From assembly GCA_002286855.1 (NCBI GenBank), contig NRSV01000034.1:305351-369350 (forward strand): DNA of 64,000 nucleotides. Direction: 5' to 3'. Of the stretch, positions 10,733 to 22,385 are shown one piece after another (within the stretch, counting starts at the first letter, position 1; each line of letters starts with the position of its first letter). The DNA is from Bipolaris cookei (taxonomy: Eukaryota; Ascomycota; Dothideomycetes; Pleosporales; Pleosporaceae). Both the position numbers and the translations under genes were made by a program. The notes beneath the pieces are model-generated. The model saw only the letters and a program-made list of their open reading frames with translations, was not told the origin of the DNA and did not search any database.

Positions 10733-12533
10733 ATGTCTGCTTCGCACGAGTCGAGCACAACGAATGCAGAGTCGCTCAGCGAGGACGCGCCGAGCGTCGA
10801 AGCGCTGTTCTTGATCCGCTTCGACAAGAAAGTCGGGTACGTCATTTCCTTTTGCCTTGAATATTCCCTTTGTGACTGCCTGCGTTGAGTAGCACCGTAC
10901 TAAGCTAACAGCGTGCTAGGTACACCGTGAGTTGGAAACGCACCGCAGCGCCAGACATCGAGCTCGAGAACGCGGTGGAATACAAATCGCTGCCGTCAGG
11001 ACTGCATTCTGTACAGAGCGATCTCGTGTACTTTACGCACCAAGGATACGCCGGGCTGAGCGCGTTTGCGAAGGGGGAAGCGGGGGATGAGGAGCGCAAT
11101 GCGAAATTTGTTTCTGTAGGGGTGCTGGTGAAGAAGGAGGGCGAGTTTGGGCGGTTGGGAAGAGCGTGGTTGCTTGCGGGGAGGTTGGAGAAGATGGCTG
11201 CGGCGCTGGCTGAGGATGTGGAGACAGTGGCGCCATTGGAGGAGTTTTGGAAGGAGCAGATTGAGCGGCGGGGGCATGGGGGTAGTGAGGATGGAGAAGG
11301 AGAGGGAGAGAGAAAAGGGCATAGTAGGGGACGCGCCATTTCGACGGTCAGCGCGGTGCTCAAGGATGAGGAGAGCTTGCCCGAGTACCATCCTGCACTG
11401 TCTATTCAGCGGTTTCTGGATGTGTTTGGGCCATTGGTGTTTCGGCTGCAGCAGGCTGCGCTGTTGAGGAAGAGGATACTGTTTGTGGGCATTCCGCCCG
11501 TCAGGACGGCTTGCGAATTTGGTACGTCTTTCATGATTCTCAAGCGCATTGTTTGAGCGTGATGCTGACAGGACTAGTGTACAATCTTTCTATCATCTCC
11601 AGTATATCACCGCGCGATACCGAGCACCTCATGCCCGGCACGGAAGAGCTGCTGCGACTGCCCTGTCTGTTCTCCGTCGGCGTGCATGAAATCCCATACC
11701 TCGAAGACCTAAGCAAGCCAAAGCATAGCGGATACACTCCAGGCGCCGAGGCGTCGGCTGGATGGGTGGCATGCACGACGGATGAAATCATTACTACCAA
11801 GACCAAGCTGTACGATATTATCGTCGAGCTCCCACACACATACGAGGCGCCACCGCAAGAGCGACGCTGGCCACGGATACGGACGAGCGATGGCAGTCTA
11901 ATCAAGGCTAGTCAGCGGGACGTTGCACGCTACAAAATGCTGCATAGAGAGTTGTACAAGCAGCGGAACCGATCACAGACAGCACCTGAGGCATACACAG
12001 ATGAGGAAAATGATGACACGGCGCCGCTGCTGTCACACGACGAGGCGGATGGCCAGGGCGCCGACGACGACTTCAACGAGGCATATGACGAGACAGTTGT
12101 TGAGCCCATGACTTGGTCACGGCTTGCATACATGGGCTATATGTGGTGGGCGTCGGCAGGCGAGAGGGATGCATACGCGACTGCAGAGCGCGAGGCGGAT
12201 CGCGAGCTCATTGGCGACTTGGCCGAATATTCTCAGTTGTTGGAAACAGCAATTATCGCATACTTTCACCGCCAGTCCTCGCTGCTTATCCAGTCGTTGG
12301 CGCAAATCATCGAGGCCGACGAGCAGGGCGAGCGCGGCAGCGACGACGACGACGATGATGACGGCAAGGCACTGATTATAGACCAGGACGACCTGTCCCG
12401 CATGGGACTCGATACCTGGTCTGAGGCGGACCGGGCGTTTGTGCAGGAGTTTGGCAGCCTCTACTTTGGACGCACTGTTGGGGTCAAGGGTAGCGAGATT
12501 GACTGCTGTGGGTTGAGGGTGCCTGTGTTCTAA
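10733..12533 (+). CDS. DENN-like protein of the LCHN/DENND11 (DUF2347) family
   Basis: Three exons: 10733-10836, 10920-11521 and 11578-12533, giving 553 residues. The N-terminus carries the conserved opening EALFLIRFDKKVGYTVSWKR, then EYKSLPSGLHSV and DLVYFTHQGYAGLSAF, which I recognise as the LCHN/DENND11 family; YNLSIISSISP and LFSVGVHEIPYL follow in exon 3. The C-terminal third fits the partner domain seen in the fungal proteins (DUF4484-like), interrupted by an acidic run (GSDDDDDDDG). DENN-type proteins act on small Rab GTPases, but this branch has no settled role in fungi. The first intron splits the Gly codon before YTVSW and has a weak GTACGT donor; the second also uses GTACGT. It lies just downstream of the LINE, whose tail ends 190 bp before the start codon. 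Confidence 0.85.
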
Positions 12534-13267
12534 GCAGGGTTGAGCGATTGGGACGGGCAGGCTACTGGGAGTGCGGTGAAGCAGACATACTGTGAACTGA
12601 CGTGGTGTGTGTCTGTATGTATGTACATGGATGCAGGCGTTCTTTTTTGTAACCAGCGGCGTCTTTGGTGTCGAATTGGAGTCTGCGCTAGACGGCGTTC
12701 CTGAAATACCCGCTCGGCCTTGTCTTGATTTGCGTTCCCACACACCCCGCAGGCCGAAGTGTTCACACGCTCTCTGCGGGCCCATCTCTACATAGGCTGC
12801 TGTGCCCCTTTCAGCTGGCCAGGCACACTGTAGTTCGTCTGTGTCGTCCCTGTCCCGTGCAATATTTCAGACGTCTCGTATGCAATCAATACACTCGCTT
12901 GGATTGGCCGGCTGGCTGTCATCTACGCCAGCCCGAAGTCGGACCCCGCAATTGGGGAGCACAGGCCGCAAGCGATTTTCTGCGCCCCGCATCGTCATAT
13001 GCCATTCACTGGACGGCTTAGGCGCGTTGAATCACCGAGCACCAAACTTTTTTCTTTTTTCTTCTGGGATGTGATTCATACCACCGTACTTTTTTACTAA
13101 TTGGCCTCATCTCTCTACCGTCTTTTCTCTTCATATATCCGCATACCCTCCTGCCATCTTGTCATCCGTTTCATACAAAGACAGACGACTTGTATTCATC
13201 GCCGCTTAGTGTGAGCCAGTTGACTTTGACTCAGGAAAAAAAGCAATCCGTGCGACCACACTTCAAC
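12534..13267. other. Intergenic, upstream region of 2-isopropylmalate synthase
   Basis: No gene is seen. There is a pyrimidine-rich stretch (about 13050-13140), common in filamentous-fungal promoters, and a CPC1/Gcn4-type site listed separately. Confidence 0.5.
13227..13233 (+). promoter_or_regulatory. Candidate Gcn4/CPC1 site (TGACTCA)
   Basis: A perfect TGACTCA lies 34 bp before the start codon of the leucine-pathway gene. This is the known binding site of the general amino-acid control activators (Gcn4, CPC1, CpcA). It may fall in the 5' leader, which lowers confidence. Confidence 0.4.
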
Positions 13268-15286
13268 ATGCCGATGCTTGCAGAGCCATGGAAAAAGTAC
13301 CAGCCATTTAAGCCATTACATCTGCCGGACAGGACATGGCCTAACAAGACTATTGACAAGCCACCGCGCTGGCTGTCGACCGATCTGCGAGATGGCAACC
13401 AGAGTCTAGTCGACCCCATGGTATGTTTGCATCGGCTGCACCTAACAACCTGCACTAACACGGGCCCTAGGACGGAGCGCAAAAATGGGACTACTTCCAG
13501 ATGCTCGTCAAGCTTGGCTACAAGGAAATTGAAGTCTCGTTTCCCTCGGCGTCGCAAACTGACTTTGACTTTACACAACGCCTCATCCAAACACCCGGCA
13601 TAGTTCCCGACGATGTCGCCATACAGGTCCTCTCGCCCTGTCGCAAGGAGCTCATCCGCCGAACCGTTGACTCCCTCAAGGGCGCTCGCAACGCCATCCT
13701 CCACCTGTACCTTGCCACGAGCCCATGCTTCCAGCAGATCGTCTTCGACATGAACAACGAACAGACAGTTGCTCTTGCCGTCGAGTGCACAAAGTACGCG
13801 CGATCGATTACAAAGGACGATCCTGAGCAGTCTGGCACCCACTGGTCGTATGAGTTTTCTCCAGAGACGTTTTCAGACTCGTCGCCAGAGTTTGTCATTG
13901 AAGTCTGCGAGGCGGTCAAGGCTGCATGGGAGCCGTCAGTCGAGAACCCAATCATCTTCAACTTGCCGGCTACGGTTGAAATGTCTACGCCCAATGTGTA
14001 CGCCGACCAGATTGAGTACTTTTGCAAGAACATTAGCGAGAGGGAAAAGATTTGCGTGTCGCTGCACCCACACAACGACCGTGGTTGCGCTGTTGCGGCT
14101 GCCGAACTGGCTCAGATGGCAGGCGCAGACCGTGTAGAGGGCACGCTGTTTGGCAATGGAGAGCGTACTGGAAATGTTGACCTTGTAACCCTGGGCCTGA
14201 ACCTGTACACGCAGGGAATCCACCCTAAAATTGACTTTTCAGACCTCAAGTCAGTCATTGACATGGTCGAGAGCTGCAACAAGATTCCAGTCCATCCTCG
14301 TGCGCCGTATGGTGGCCAGCTTGTCGTGTGCGCCTTCAGTGGCTCACATCAGGACGCTATCAAGAAGGGATTCCAGATACGCAAGAAGAACGGCGCGACA
14401 AACGAGAGCCGATGGCAGATTCCATATCTCCCTCTGGACCCGCAGGATATCGGCCGTACATACGAAGCTATCATCCGTGTCAACTCGCAAAGTGGAAAGG
14501 GAGGTATTGCCTGGATCATTCAGCGCCAGCTCGAACTCGACCTCCCGCGTGGTTTGCAAATTGCCTTTTCCAAGATTGTGCAAAAGGAGACGGATATGCT
14601 TGGCCGCGAGCTTTTGCCTAGTGAAATCACGGCTCTTTTCGAAGAGGCGTACCATCTCAAGCGCAACCCCCGCTTCTCTCTTGTCGACTACGAGATCAAG
14701 GCCGATCGCTCAGCAACTCCTCAGCCGCCGCAAGAGGGTAGGACGGTCAGCACTCAGAATCTGCGCCGTATCTTTACCGGTGTCATCGAGATTGACGGCC
14801 AGGAACACAGCATTCGCGGTTCGGGCAACGGTGCGTTGTCGTCGCTTGCTGATGCGCTGAGGAGTCTGGGTATCGATCTTGATGTCGTAGATTACAACGA
14901 GCATACTATTGGTACGAGCAAGGACGCCAAAGCAGCGACGTATATTGGATGTACTGCTACCCAGAGCAGCCACAAGGTTTGGGGTGTAGGAATTCACCAG
15001 GATGTGGTTCAAGCGTCTCTGATTGCCATGTTGAGCGCTGCTTCTTCGGTGAGTCTCATAGTGGGATTTGGGGACTGAGGGAGATGCTAACTGATTATAG
15101 TTCTTGTCGTCGAGACCAACAACGCCTATTCCCTTCCGCCCCAAGCGATCGAATACTCTGGAAATTCCTACCCCAGGATCGAGTCCAACACATGATGCAA
15201 AGAAAGAGAACGGCACTTCTGTCGTGGATAAGCTCGAGGCTGCGGTCAATGGCGAGCAGGCTGACGTTCAGAGCGCGGGTGTGTAA
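13268..15286 (+). CDS. LEU4: 2-isopropylmalate synthase
   Basis: Three exons: 13268-13420, 13471-15048 and 15101-15286, giving 638 residues. It catalyses the first committed step of leucine synthesis, joining acetyl-CoA and 2-oxoisovalerate. The DRE-TIM metallolyase signature is DLRDGNQSL (residues 39-47), with the metal-binding HPHNDRGC further on and GNGERTGNVDLVTL; the C-terminal part carries the leucine-feedback regulatory domain (IEIDGQEHSIRGSGNGALSS). Length fits the fungal enzymes (600-640). The last 62 codons form a separate exon with a Pro/Ser-rich, poorly conserved tail. An obvious mitochondrial presequence is not seen in the N-terminus, which starts with MPMLAEPWKKYQPFK; a cytosolic form or an alternative upstream start is possible. 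A TGACTCA site upstream fits cross-pathway control. Confidence 0.96.
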
Positions 15287-15677
15287 GCATATGACGTCGT
15301 TTGTGATTTGTTTATCATTTCCAATTTGCATTTATCCATATCGCATTTAGCACGGGGTGTTTTATCTAAAAGACACGGCATGAGTGTCGAAAAGTGCGAT
15401 TTAGGTATCTAGAATATATCCATCATCTGGATCAGATATGCTTCTCTGTACTCGTGTATGTCCTTGTTCCTGATAAGAAAGTGAGTCTACAATCTGCCAC
15501 TACATAAACCCCCGACATCGGATGCCCATGTACGGTTATCACCGGCTTTGAAGCCCATACATACAATCCTGCGAATCCAATTAATTCCATGTAACTGCAG
15601 GCCATTGTATCCATCTTTATGTCCGCTACCCTTCCCTTCCCCTTCCCCTTCCCTTCACCACCACCACCACCGTCACA
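15287..15677. other. Intergenic
   Basis: No gene is seen. Repeated CTTCCC units (15630-15657) precede the next start codon. Confidence 0.5.
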
Positions 15678-16750
15678 ATGCCACCCTCCTCCTCCGAGAC
15701 CCCCCCAACCCCAGCTTACTTCCCCTCGTCCCCCTCGTCCCCCCTCCACCCCCCATCAACCCTCTACACCTCCCTCCGTTCTTTGCCCCCCTCGTCCCTA
15801 ACCCCAACCCACACCCACCTCATCCTCCCCCGCAGCGCCCACGCCTTCCGCGTCCCCGCCGGCTCCCTCTTCCGCCTCTCTACGCCCTCCGGCCCCCAAG
15901 TCGGCGACTTGAATATTTGGAACGCGCATGATCCAAGGGAGAGGTTCTGGGCTGCGCGCACGAGACAGTTGCAGAGTAGCCATTTGAGTGTGGGGGATCG
16001 GATGTGGAGTTGTTTGCCGTTTATGAGACCGCTTTGTGGGGTTGTGCAGGATGGGTGTGGGCTAGGAAGTAGAGAGGAAGGAAAGGATGGGAGGGGGAAG
16101 GGAAAGACAGTGTGGGGAGGACGGTGTCATGATTTGTTGGGGACGAGGTGTGATCCTTATGGTATTATCTCTTCTCTCTCTCTTCCCCTTTTTTCTCTCT
16201 CTCTTTCTTCCTTTCTCTGTTTGACGCTTCGCGGTGCAACGGTTTCTAAGAGTGAAGGCATTTTTGGGTAAGAGGAAAGCTAAGAAGAGATTGTTTAGTA
16301 TCCCACATGCTCACGGGCGCGAGCTACGATTTCCACTGCCACTCGAATCTTGTGCGCGCGGTGCTGCCCTTTGGACTCACCGAGTTCGACGTTCACGACG
16401 TGCTGAATGTGTTTCAAGTCACCGGCTTAGATGCGCAGGGCAGGTATTTTATGGAGGCTAGTCCGGCGACGGAGGAGAGTTTTATCACGTTTTTTGCGGA
16501 GCAGGATTTGTTGTGTGCGTTGAGTACGTGTCCCGGGGGGGATTTGAGTGCTTGGGGGTGGCATCAGGCGGAGGAGGGCAAAAGGGAGGGTGAGGCTCTG
16601 GATATGAAGAGTACGTGTCGGCCGATTCGGGTGGAGGTGCTGGAGATTGACGAGGAGGTGAGGAGGGAGGTGTTGAGGGAGTGGAAGGTGCCGGAGAAGA
16701 GTGGGTATGTGGGCATACATGGGATGAGGATTCCGACTGGGGAAGAGTAA
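15678..16750 (+). CDS. DUF1989 / urea carboxylase-associated family protein
   Basis: Two exons, 15678-16161 and 16299-16750, giving 311 residues. The joined sequence has the family core: VGDLNIWNAHDPRERFWAAR, LSVGDRMWSCLPF, CHDLLGTRCDPY across the splice, HMLTGASYDFHCHSNLVRA, and a C-terminal ALSTCPGGDLSAW. Bacterial members sit beside urea carboxylase genes or act as aminomethyltransferase-like proteins; the function of the fungal members is not known. The 137 bp intron contains a long CT-rich run. The N-terminal 50 residues are Pro/Ser-rich and probably unstructured. An internal low-complexity loop (GSREEGKDGRGKGKT) sits before the CHDLLGT motif. An upstream ATG at 15619 is out of frame. 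Confidence 0.85.
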
Positions 16751-16805
16751 AAAAAAGAAGACGAAAAAGAGTTGATGATGGTGTGGTTGGTGACAAAGAA
16801 ACTCT

Positions 16806-17966
16806 CTACAGCTTGATACCTCCGTGAATCCTGCCTCCGTCAAGCACAATCGTGTCGCCGTTGACATGGCTTCCTGCCCTGGAACTCAGATACACGACCG
16901 CCGCAGCAATATCCTCGGGCCTGCCTACCCGTCCGTTCGGAGTCGCCTTGCCCAGCGCCTCTTCTCCACCCGCCTGTTGCATTACCACATCCGTCATCTT
17001 GCTCGCGAAGAAACCCGGTGCAATGCCTGTGACGAGAACATGGCGCGGACCCAGCTCGACAGCCAGGTTGCGTACAAGGTGCAACACTGCAGCCTTGGAC
17101 ACCGCGTACGAAAAGGCGGCTGATTTACCACCGACCGAGCCTGTGCCGATGCCCGCGACACTACCGGTTACAATCACCCGCGCGGGATCCTGTACCGAAG
17201 CTGCCTTTGTGAGCAACGGGGCGAATCTAACTCGAATGTCAACGAACATCCCAATCCTCTTTTGCTTTTTCCCTTAATATATATCTGTTCTTTCCGTTCT
17301 TTCCGTTCTTTCCATTCTTTTGCTTGTGCTTTTTTTTTCCAGGTTCCCTTATCAGATCCTACTTTTAATCCTAGACGAACCTCATACTTGGGGAAGGGAG
17401 AAGTCCGGAAACAAACATACTTTTGTATTGTAAAAAATACGCCCTTGACATTCAGATCCATGACGCGGTCCCAACCATTCTTCTCGTCGACGGCATCAAA
17501 CTTGCTGCCCCATGTCGCCCCCGCATTTGCAAACAAAATGTCCACGTGATCAGTGTGTTTGGTTATCTCGCCTACCAGCCGGACAATCTCGGAGACTTTG
17601 GAACTATCGGCGGGAACGGAGTAGGCTTTTGCGCCCGGAGATTTGTTTGGCAGGGCGTTGAGGGCAGCCGCGGCTGCGTCACATGCCGAGACCTTGCGCG
17701 AGGTGATGAAAATCTTGGAGCAGCCGGCTTGCATGAGACTTTTGATTTTCACGGGAAATAGTTAGTTTTTTCTTATCGAGGTGGTTTGTTATCGTGGGAT
17801 TGTGAGGTTATTTTTGGATGCGTGCAGAAAGTATGCATGTTACATACCCTGATGCTGCGTGTAGCCCTAGGCCTCGCGAGCCGCCGCTGACGACGGCGAC
17901 TTTGCCTTTGAGGCTGAAGATGTTGGCAAAGTCATGGAGCCGGACATCTTGTTCTACCGATGCCAT
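16806..17966 (-). CDS. Short-chain dehydrogenase/reductase (SDR)
   Basis: Three exons on the minus strand: 17966-17848, 17738-17421 and 17226-16806, giving 285 residues. The Rossmann glycine motif is VSGGSRGLG (about residues 28-36), NAGA is at 111-114, and the catalytic pair is Y186/K190 in SYAVSKAAVLH with the preceding TGSVAG serine. The end, NGDTIVLDGGR, is typical of classical SDRs. It should be a soluble NAD(P)-dependent oxidoreductase; the substrate is unknown, the closest general type being the 3-oxoacyl reductase or rhamnolipid-type fold. The second intron (17420-17227, 194 bp) is longer than usual and rich in AAAG/GAAAG repeats. It converges with the DUF1989 gene, only 55 bp separating the two stops. 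Confidence 0.92.
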
Positions 17967-19960
17967 GGTTGATGATCACACATGTATTAGAGTTGTGACA
18001 GATGCCTTGTACAGCGTAGTAATGGCGACAAAAGAAAAAGTAAGAAAACAGACTGGAAACTAGAGGCTAAACTGGATAGATCCCTAGTATAACAACCCTG
18101 TTCGCGACCTCGGCCTTGTTGTTCACCGTGCAAAGAGTGTACCGAGGCAGTTTACCACGCTAGCTACAATGGTTCCAAGCAGCCAAGCACATCCAGAGGG
18201 GTTTTTTGCAAGTATATGGCAGAACAGCACACAAACCACACTACATAGTACATACTACATGCAAAAGTCAAACAAACAAGCATTAGTGGTGTGCGTATCA
18301 TGTCAGAAGACTGAGCTCTAAAAAATCTCAGCCCTATAGCATGTTTGATGATTTGCACAGTGTTTCGCCTAGACCTACCGTGTCATGCATTTGGACTAGT
18401 GGTCGGGTGTAAGCAGGGCAGCAAGCAATGGTCCCTGGTTCCGAAGGCCACATGGTTGATGGTGGTTGCCTCGTATTTTCCGAGTGGTTGAGTGGAGGTG
18501 GTCGAGTTAAGGTTTGGGGGTTCATTGAGCCACTCGGTCGGGTCATTGCACAGTGGCGACTTCAACCTGGTGGTGTAAAGCAGATTTCACCTTGTGAGGC
18601 GCGCTGCTGTGCCTGGCGTGATTACCAAGATATTGGTCATGGATATTGTGCGAGCACAATGAAAGGGAGCGGAAATGAGGCCATGACGCGAGGCGGATAT
18701 AGAAACTAGCCAAATACCGCGATCGCATGCCGCGGGGTGGGGTGCGTGAAGGCAAGAGGACGATGCGTGGAGGAAAAAAAGGTGCGGATATTGCAGGGGC
18801 AACCACGTTGAATCCTTTTGCCGATCACTTTTGTCGATTGATGCCTTTTCTAGGCGGCTGTAAGAGCATTCGCCGACATGGCACAAATGCCGTCTAGTGG
18901 ACGCGTCGGCAGGTCGCCACCAATGTTCAGCACGCATGTCGCCTTTGCGACATTCTCCCTGCGCGGCCAGACAACCAAGCTTTGGGGCATTTTGCAAGCG
19001 CGCGCAAGACTGGCAGTGGAATATGTCCATTGGACTCGACAAGGCGTCGATCGGCTGGGCTGGGAGAGCCAAGGCAAGAGGGCTAAGGGGCGAGGGAAGT
19101 GTTAGTGTGCTGCCAACGGCGCATTTCGGGTTACCATGGTCGATTTGAGAATAGGCGGGGGCCATGATTCGGGCCTGTGTTGCAGACGATGGGCAGTCTT
19201 GCAGATGGGTGTTTTACTCGACCAAGTTGGTCTTGCCCTTGGCCCTACTCGAAAGCCCCTCTCGGCTGGCTTCCTGAGACGGAGACTGCCGGGCGGCCAG
19301 GGGGGCCGCGCAATCATGAATGATCAACAAGCGATCAACTTCGCAGATCGTGAGTGCGTAGGGGTCCTTCTTTGTCCGGCGCAGTGGCAGGTTGAAGCGG
19401 TAGGTGCAGCCAAGGAGCACGACGGCATGTAATCAATATTCAACAGCAGGCCACAACAGGCGATGGGTGTGACGAGGGACGAGGGAAGAGGCGAGAAGGG
19501 TGGGAAAAGGGAAAAGGGAAACGGGAACAGGGAAACGGGAAGCGAGCAGACAGGGCCGAGTGGCGCATGGTGGAAGGTGCCGAGACGGGCTGAGATTGGT
19601 AGTCTGGCGGGCGGAGGATAGGAAGCGCCAAGGCGTGTATCAGAAACATGGCAGCTGTGCTTGAGACATGCGGCGAACGCCTCGTAGGGCTCCGGGTGCG
19701 CGCGTGCTAGGCGACGGGCAGAGTCAGCTCGACGTGGCAACGAGCAGCGCCGTGCCGGTCTAGACGAGCGGTTCGGCAGTTGGAGGCACACTCGGAGCCC
19801 CTTGTGCCCTAGTACGAGTATAGGGCCTGGTCACCGCCTCGGGACCAGGCTGAGCCGTGGTCTAGTGTGGCCTTGATGCCGTGCGAGCAAGAGTGGACGG
19901 CTGCTAGTGTGTATAGTAGAGTGTGTATGTAATGTAGTAAAGTAGGAGAGAAGCTGGCAT

Positions 19961-20020
19961 GGCAGGACATGGCAGGACATGGCAGGACATGGCAGGGCAT
20001 GGCAGGGCATGGCAGGGCAT
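19961..20020 (+). repeat. 10-bp minisatellite, six units
   Basis: Three exact GGCAGGACAT units are followed by three exact GGCAGGGCAT units, with partial units on both sides. Expected to vary in copy number between strains. Confidence 0.95.
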
Positions 20021-21490
20021 GGCAGTGGGGCGCTCGGGACGGGCGCGGACAGGCCAAACGTGGGGAAACACGTTCTGCGGGCGGTACGTACCAGACGACC
20101 ATGTTGTATGTAGTACTGCCTATTACCACGTAGTAGCACATTCGAAGGCAAGTATGTGTGTAGTTACAGTTACACAGTGCATACACCATGTGCATGCCTA
20201 CCCATACTGCATGTGTAGTATTCGTGTATGCATCAATCTAAGTTCATGTGTATGTACACGGTACTTGGTTACTCTAGTCCCTACATAGTTACTGAGTCGG
20301 CACAGGTACTGGCAGGGCCAGGGATCGCCTCGGCCAGCGGTGCGAGCCCAAGGCTATTATGGCACTTGCATCCGCATCCATCTGCATCTGCATCTGCATC
20401 GGCACTGCGCAGGGTCGGTCCACGGCGGGCTCAGAGACGTCTTGCGCATGCGTCCAGTCTATTATGGGATGGCCGATGGGTGATAAGCGCCACCGGGGCC
20501 TGCCAATCTCAACTTGACACCGCGTTACGTCGGGGTGACATAGGTGGGGCTCTGTGGCTTGACGTCTGTGGCGCGCCCGCCGTTGAAACTCTGCTGCTGT
20601 GGCTAGGCTCCTCCGCTGAACCACTGCCACCATGCTAATTCGATGCAAAACCCGCCCACACACCCGCCCACGCACCCGCTTCCCGCCGCCCCTTGACTGA
20701 CACAGGCACCGCGCCATGGGCCTCACGCCTGGTCGCGCGACCTGCGCCGTTGGCTGACGCATTCCGTCGAGTGCTCGCCTTGCAGCCGGGACCTGCCATG
20801 CCATGTCTTGGCCGGGACGACAGGCGGTAACGAAAAGCCTTCAATTCCCACATGCAGGTCGACCCCTGCTGGAATCTCGCCGAAGACGCTTGCCATGGGC
20901 GTTTTGGGAGAAGCGTTGTGGACCGCTGGCACTTTAGGCACAAACCGATCATCTTCTGGAACATGAGGCTTCTCCAAGTCCTGTCTGTCTCCTCCAAGCC
21001 CGTCTGCCCGGATCGGCGTCCGAGTCGACCACGGAGATGTCGTCCCGTGTAGTTCTAGAGCTTCGACTTGTGCTTTCGCATTGTCGCGTATCCAGCAAGC
21101 GCCTCGAGCTGTACCCGCTTTACGGAGCCATTGGGCTGTCTTCACGAAACACAGGCACGCACGCTTGCATGCCACCCATGGCCCCACCCGCTGACCCAGG
21201 TCCAAGGAATATATCTCGACTTTGGTGGCACTCGAGACCCGCAAAAGGCTTCGCTGCCTCTTGTGCTTTGCATACTTACGCAAAACTACTCCTACTGGCC
21301 ATTACCCCTACATCAGCCGCTCCAAACAGCACCGTGTTTCTCTTTTTTTTGCTGCCGCACTACCACACTAGTCAACCATCCGGGAAAGCAAGACAAGGGC
21401 CACCGAGCCTCCGTCTCCCCATCTTGCCTATTACTCTACTCAACAGCCACCCACTCGCGCCAGGATCCTTTGCATGTGCTGCCGCGGGCC

Positions 21491-21528
21491 TGCCTCTGCC
21501 CTCTGCCCTCTGCCCTCTGCCCTCTGCC
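21491..21528 (+). repeat. Heptamer repeat CTCTGCC, about five units
   Basis: Tandem CTCTGCC units, near-perfect, in the likely leader or promoter region of the downstream regulator. Confidence 0.9.
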
Positions 21529-22385
21529 AATTCCCTCCCTGTCCCCCGTACTCCCAGTGTCTAGAGTAGTAGCCAATATCCACCAGTACCGCGGCGATTA
21601 AACCTTGTTGCCAGCTCGTCGCGCCACGAAGGTGTGCCAGGGTCTCCACCACTACCATCCGGACTGGGGCTAATCACCTGTGCAGCATCACTACCACGAA
21701 TATTGCTTCCTACAGAGGCGTCGAATCCACTCTCGCCTGACCTGGTTACCCTGGTCCGCATTTCTCAGCCTTCTTCACTGACTGCGCTGTCTGCCGCCCC
21801 CCGGGGACTCTCCCGTCACTTGCTCATATCCGGTGGCCTCGGTCGCCGTTGAACTAATAGAGAAGGAGCTGCGGGTCGTTCTTTCCATTCTAGCCGTCTC
21901 TGCTCCCGATTGTTACCCCAAGCTTTGATTTCTCGGCCACTCACCCATCGGTTGGCTGAGAGCGCTCCATCAAGCGACACGGAACACCACCCGACCACCG
22001 CGCATCCAGCTTGTGTAGGTCTACGCCTCGGGTTGTTTCTTCTACTACCAATCTTTCCGCTCTACCTGTACGGGTTCCCCACTCTGGACTAAGGGCCCGT
22101 TGATCGACTCATCCATCTACGCTCCATCACATTGCGCATCTCGCCGCCTCAAACTCGGCTACGTTATGTGCTGCTGACAGCTACCCTCATTGGCTGCCTG
22201 CTTCTGTGTGGTGCCACGAGGTGGTCAATCGTTGGGACCTCTCGAGTGCTTGCCGTCATCGGCTGCTGCTGTAACTACTGACTGCTCTACAGCGATAGCA
22301 TCCTGTCTACGGGCCCTCATCACTCGTCAAAGTCTGGACCGGAGCATCCGAACTGCCCCCCCCCCCCGCTCCTGTGCTCCTAACC

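Larger units (their letters stand above)
17967..22385. other. Long gene-free region upstream of the transcription factor
   Basis: About 4.4 kb with no convincing gene on either strand. Open frames here are short, overlap in several frames and are driven by low-complexity DNA. It holds a 10-bp minisatellite (19961-20020), a CATCTG-type hexamer run (20369-20402), a CTCTGCC heptamer run (21491-21528) and a 12-C homopolymer (22356-22367) just before the next start codon. It probably contains a long 5' leader or promoter for the Zn2Cys6 gene; a non-coding transcript cannot be excluded. Confidence 0.55.

Noticed and set aside
12117..12785. 222-codon minus-strand frame
   Set aside because: Mostly antisense to the last exon of the DENN-like gene.
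13231..13842. 203-codon minus-strand frame
   Set aside because: Antisense to 2-isopropylmalate synthase.
19961..20020. CRISPR-like array
   Set aside because: Ten-bp head-to-tail units without spacers in a fungal genome; it is a minisatellite.
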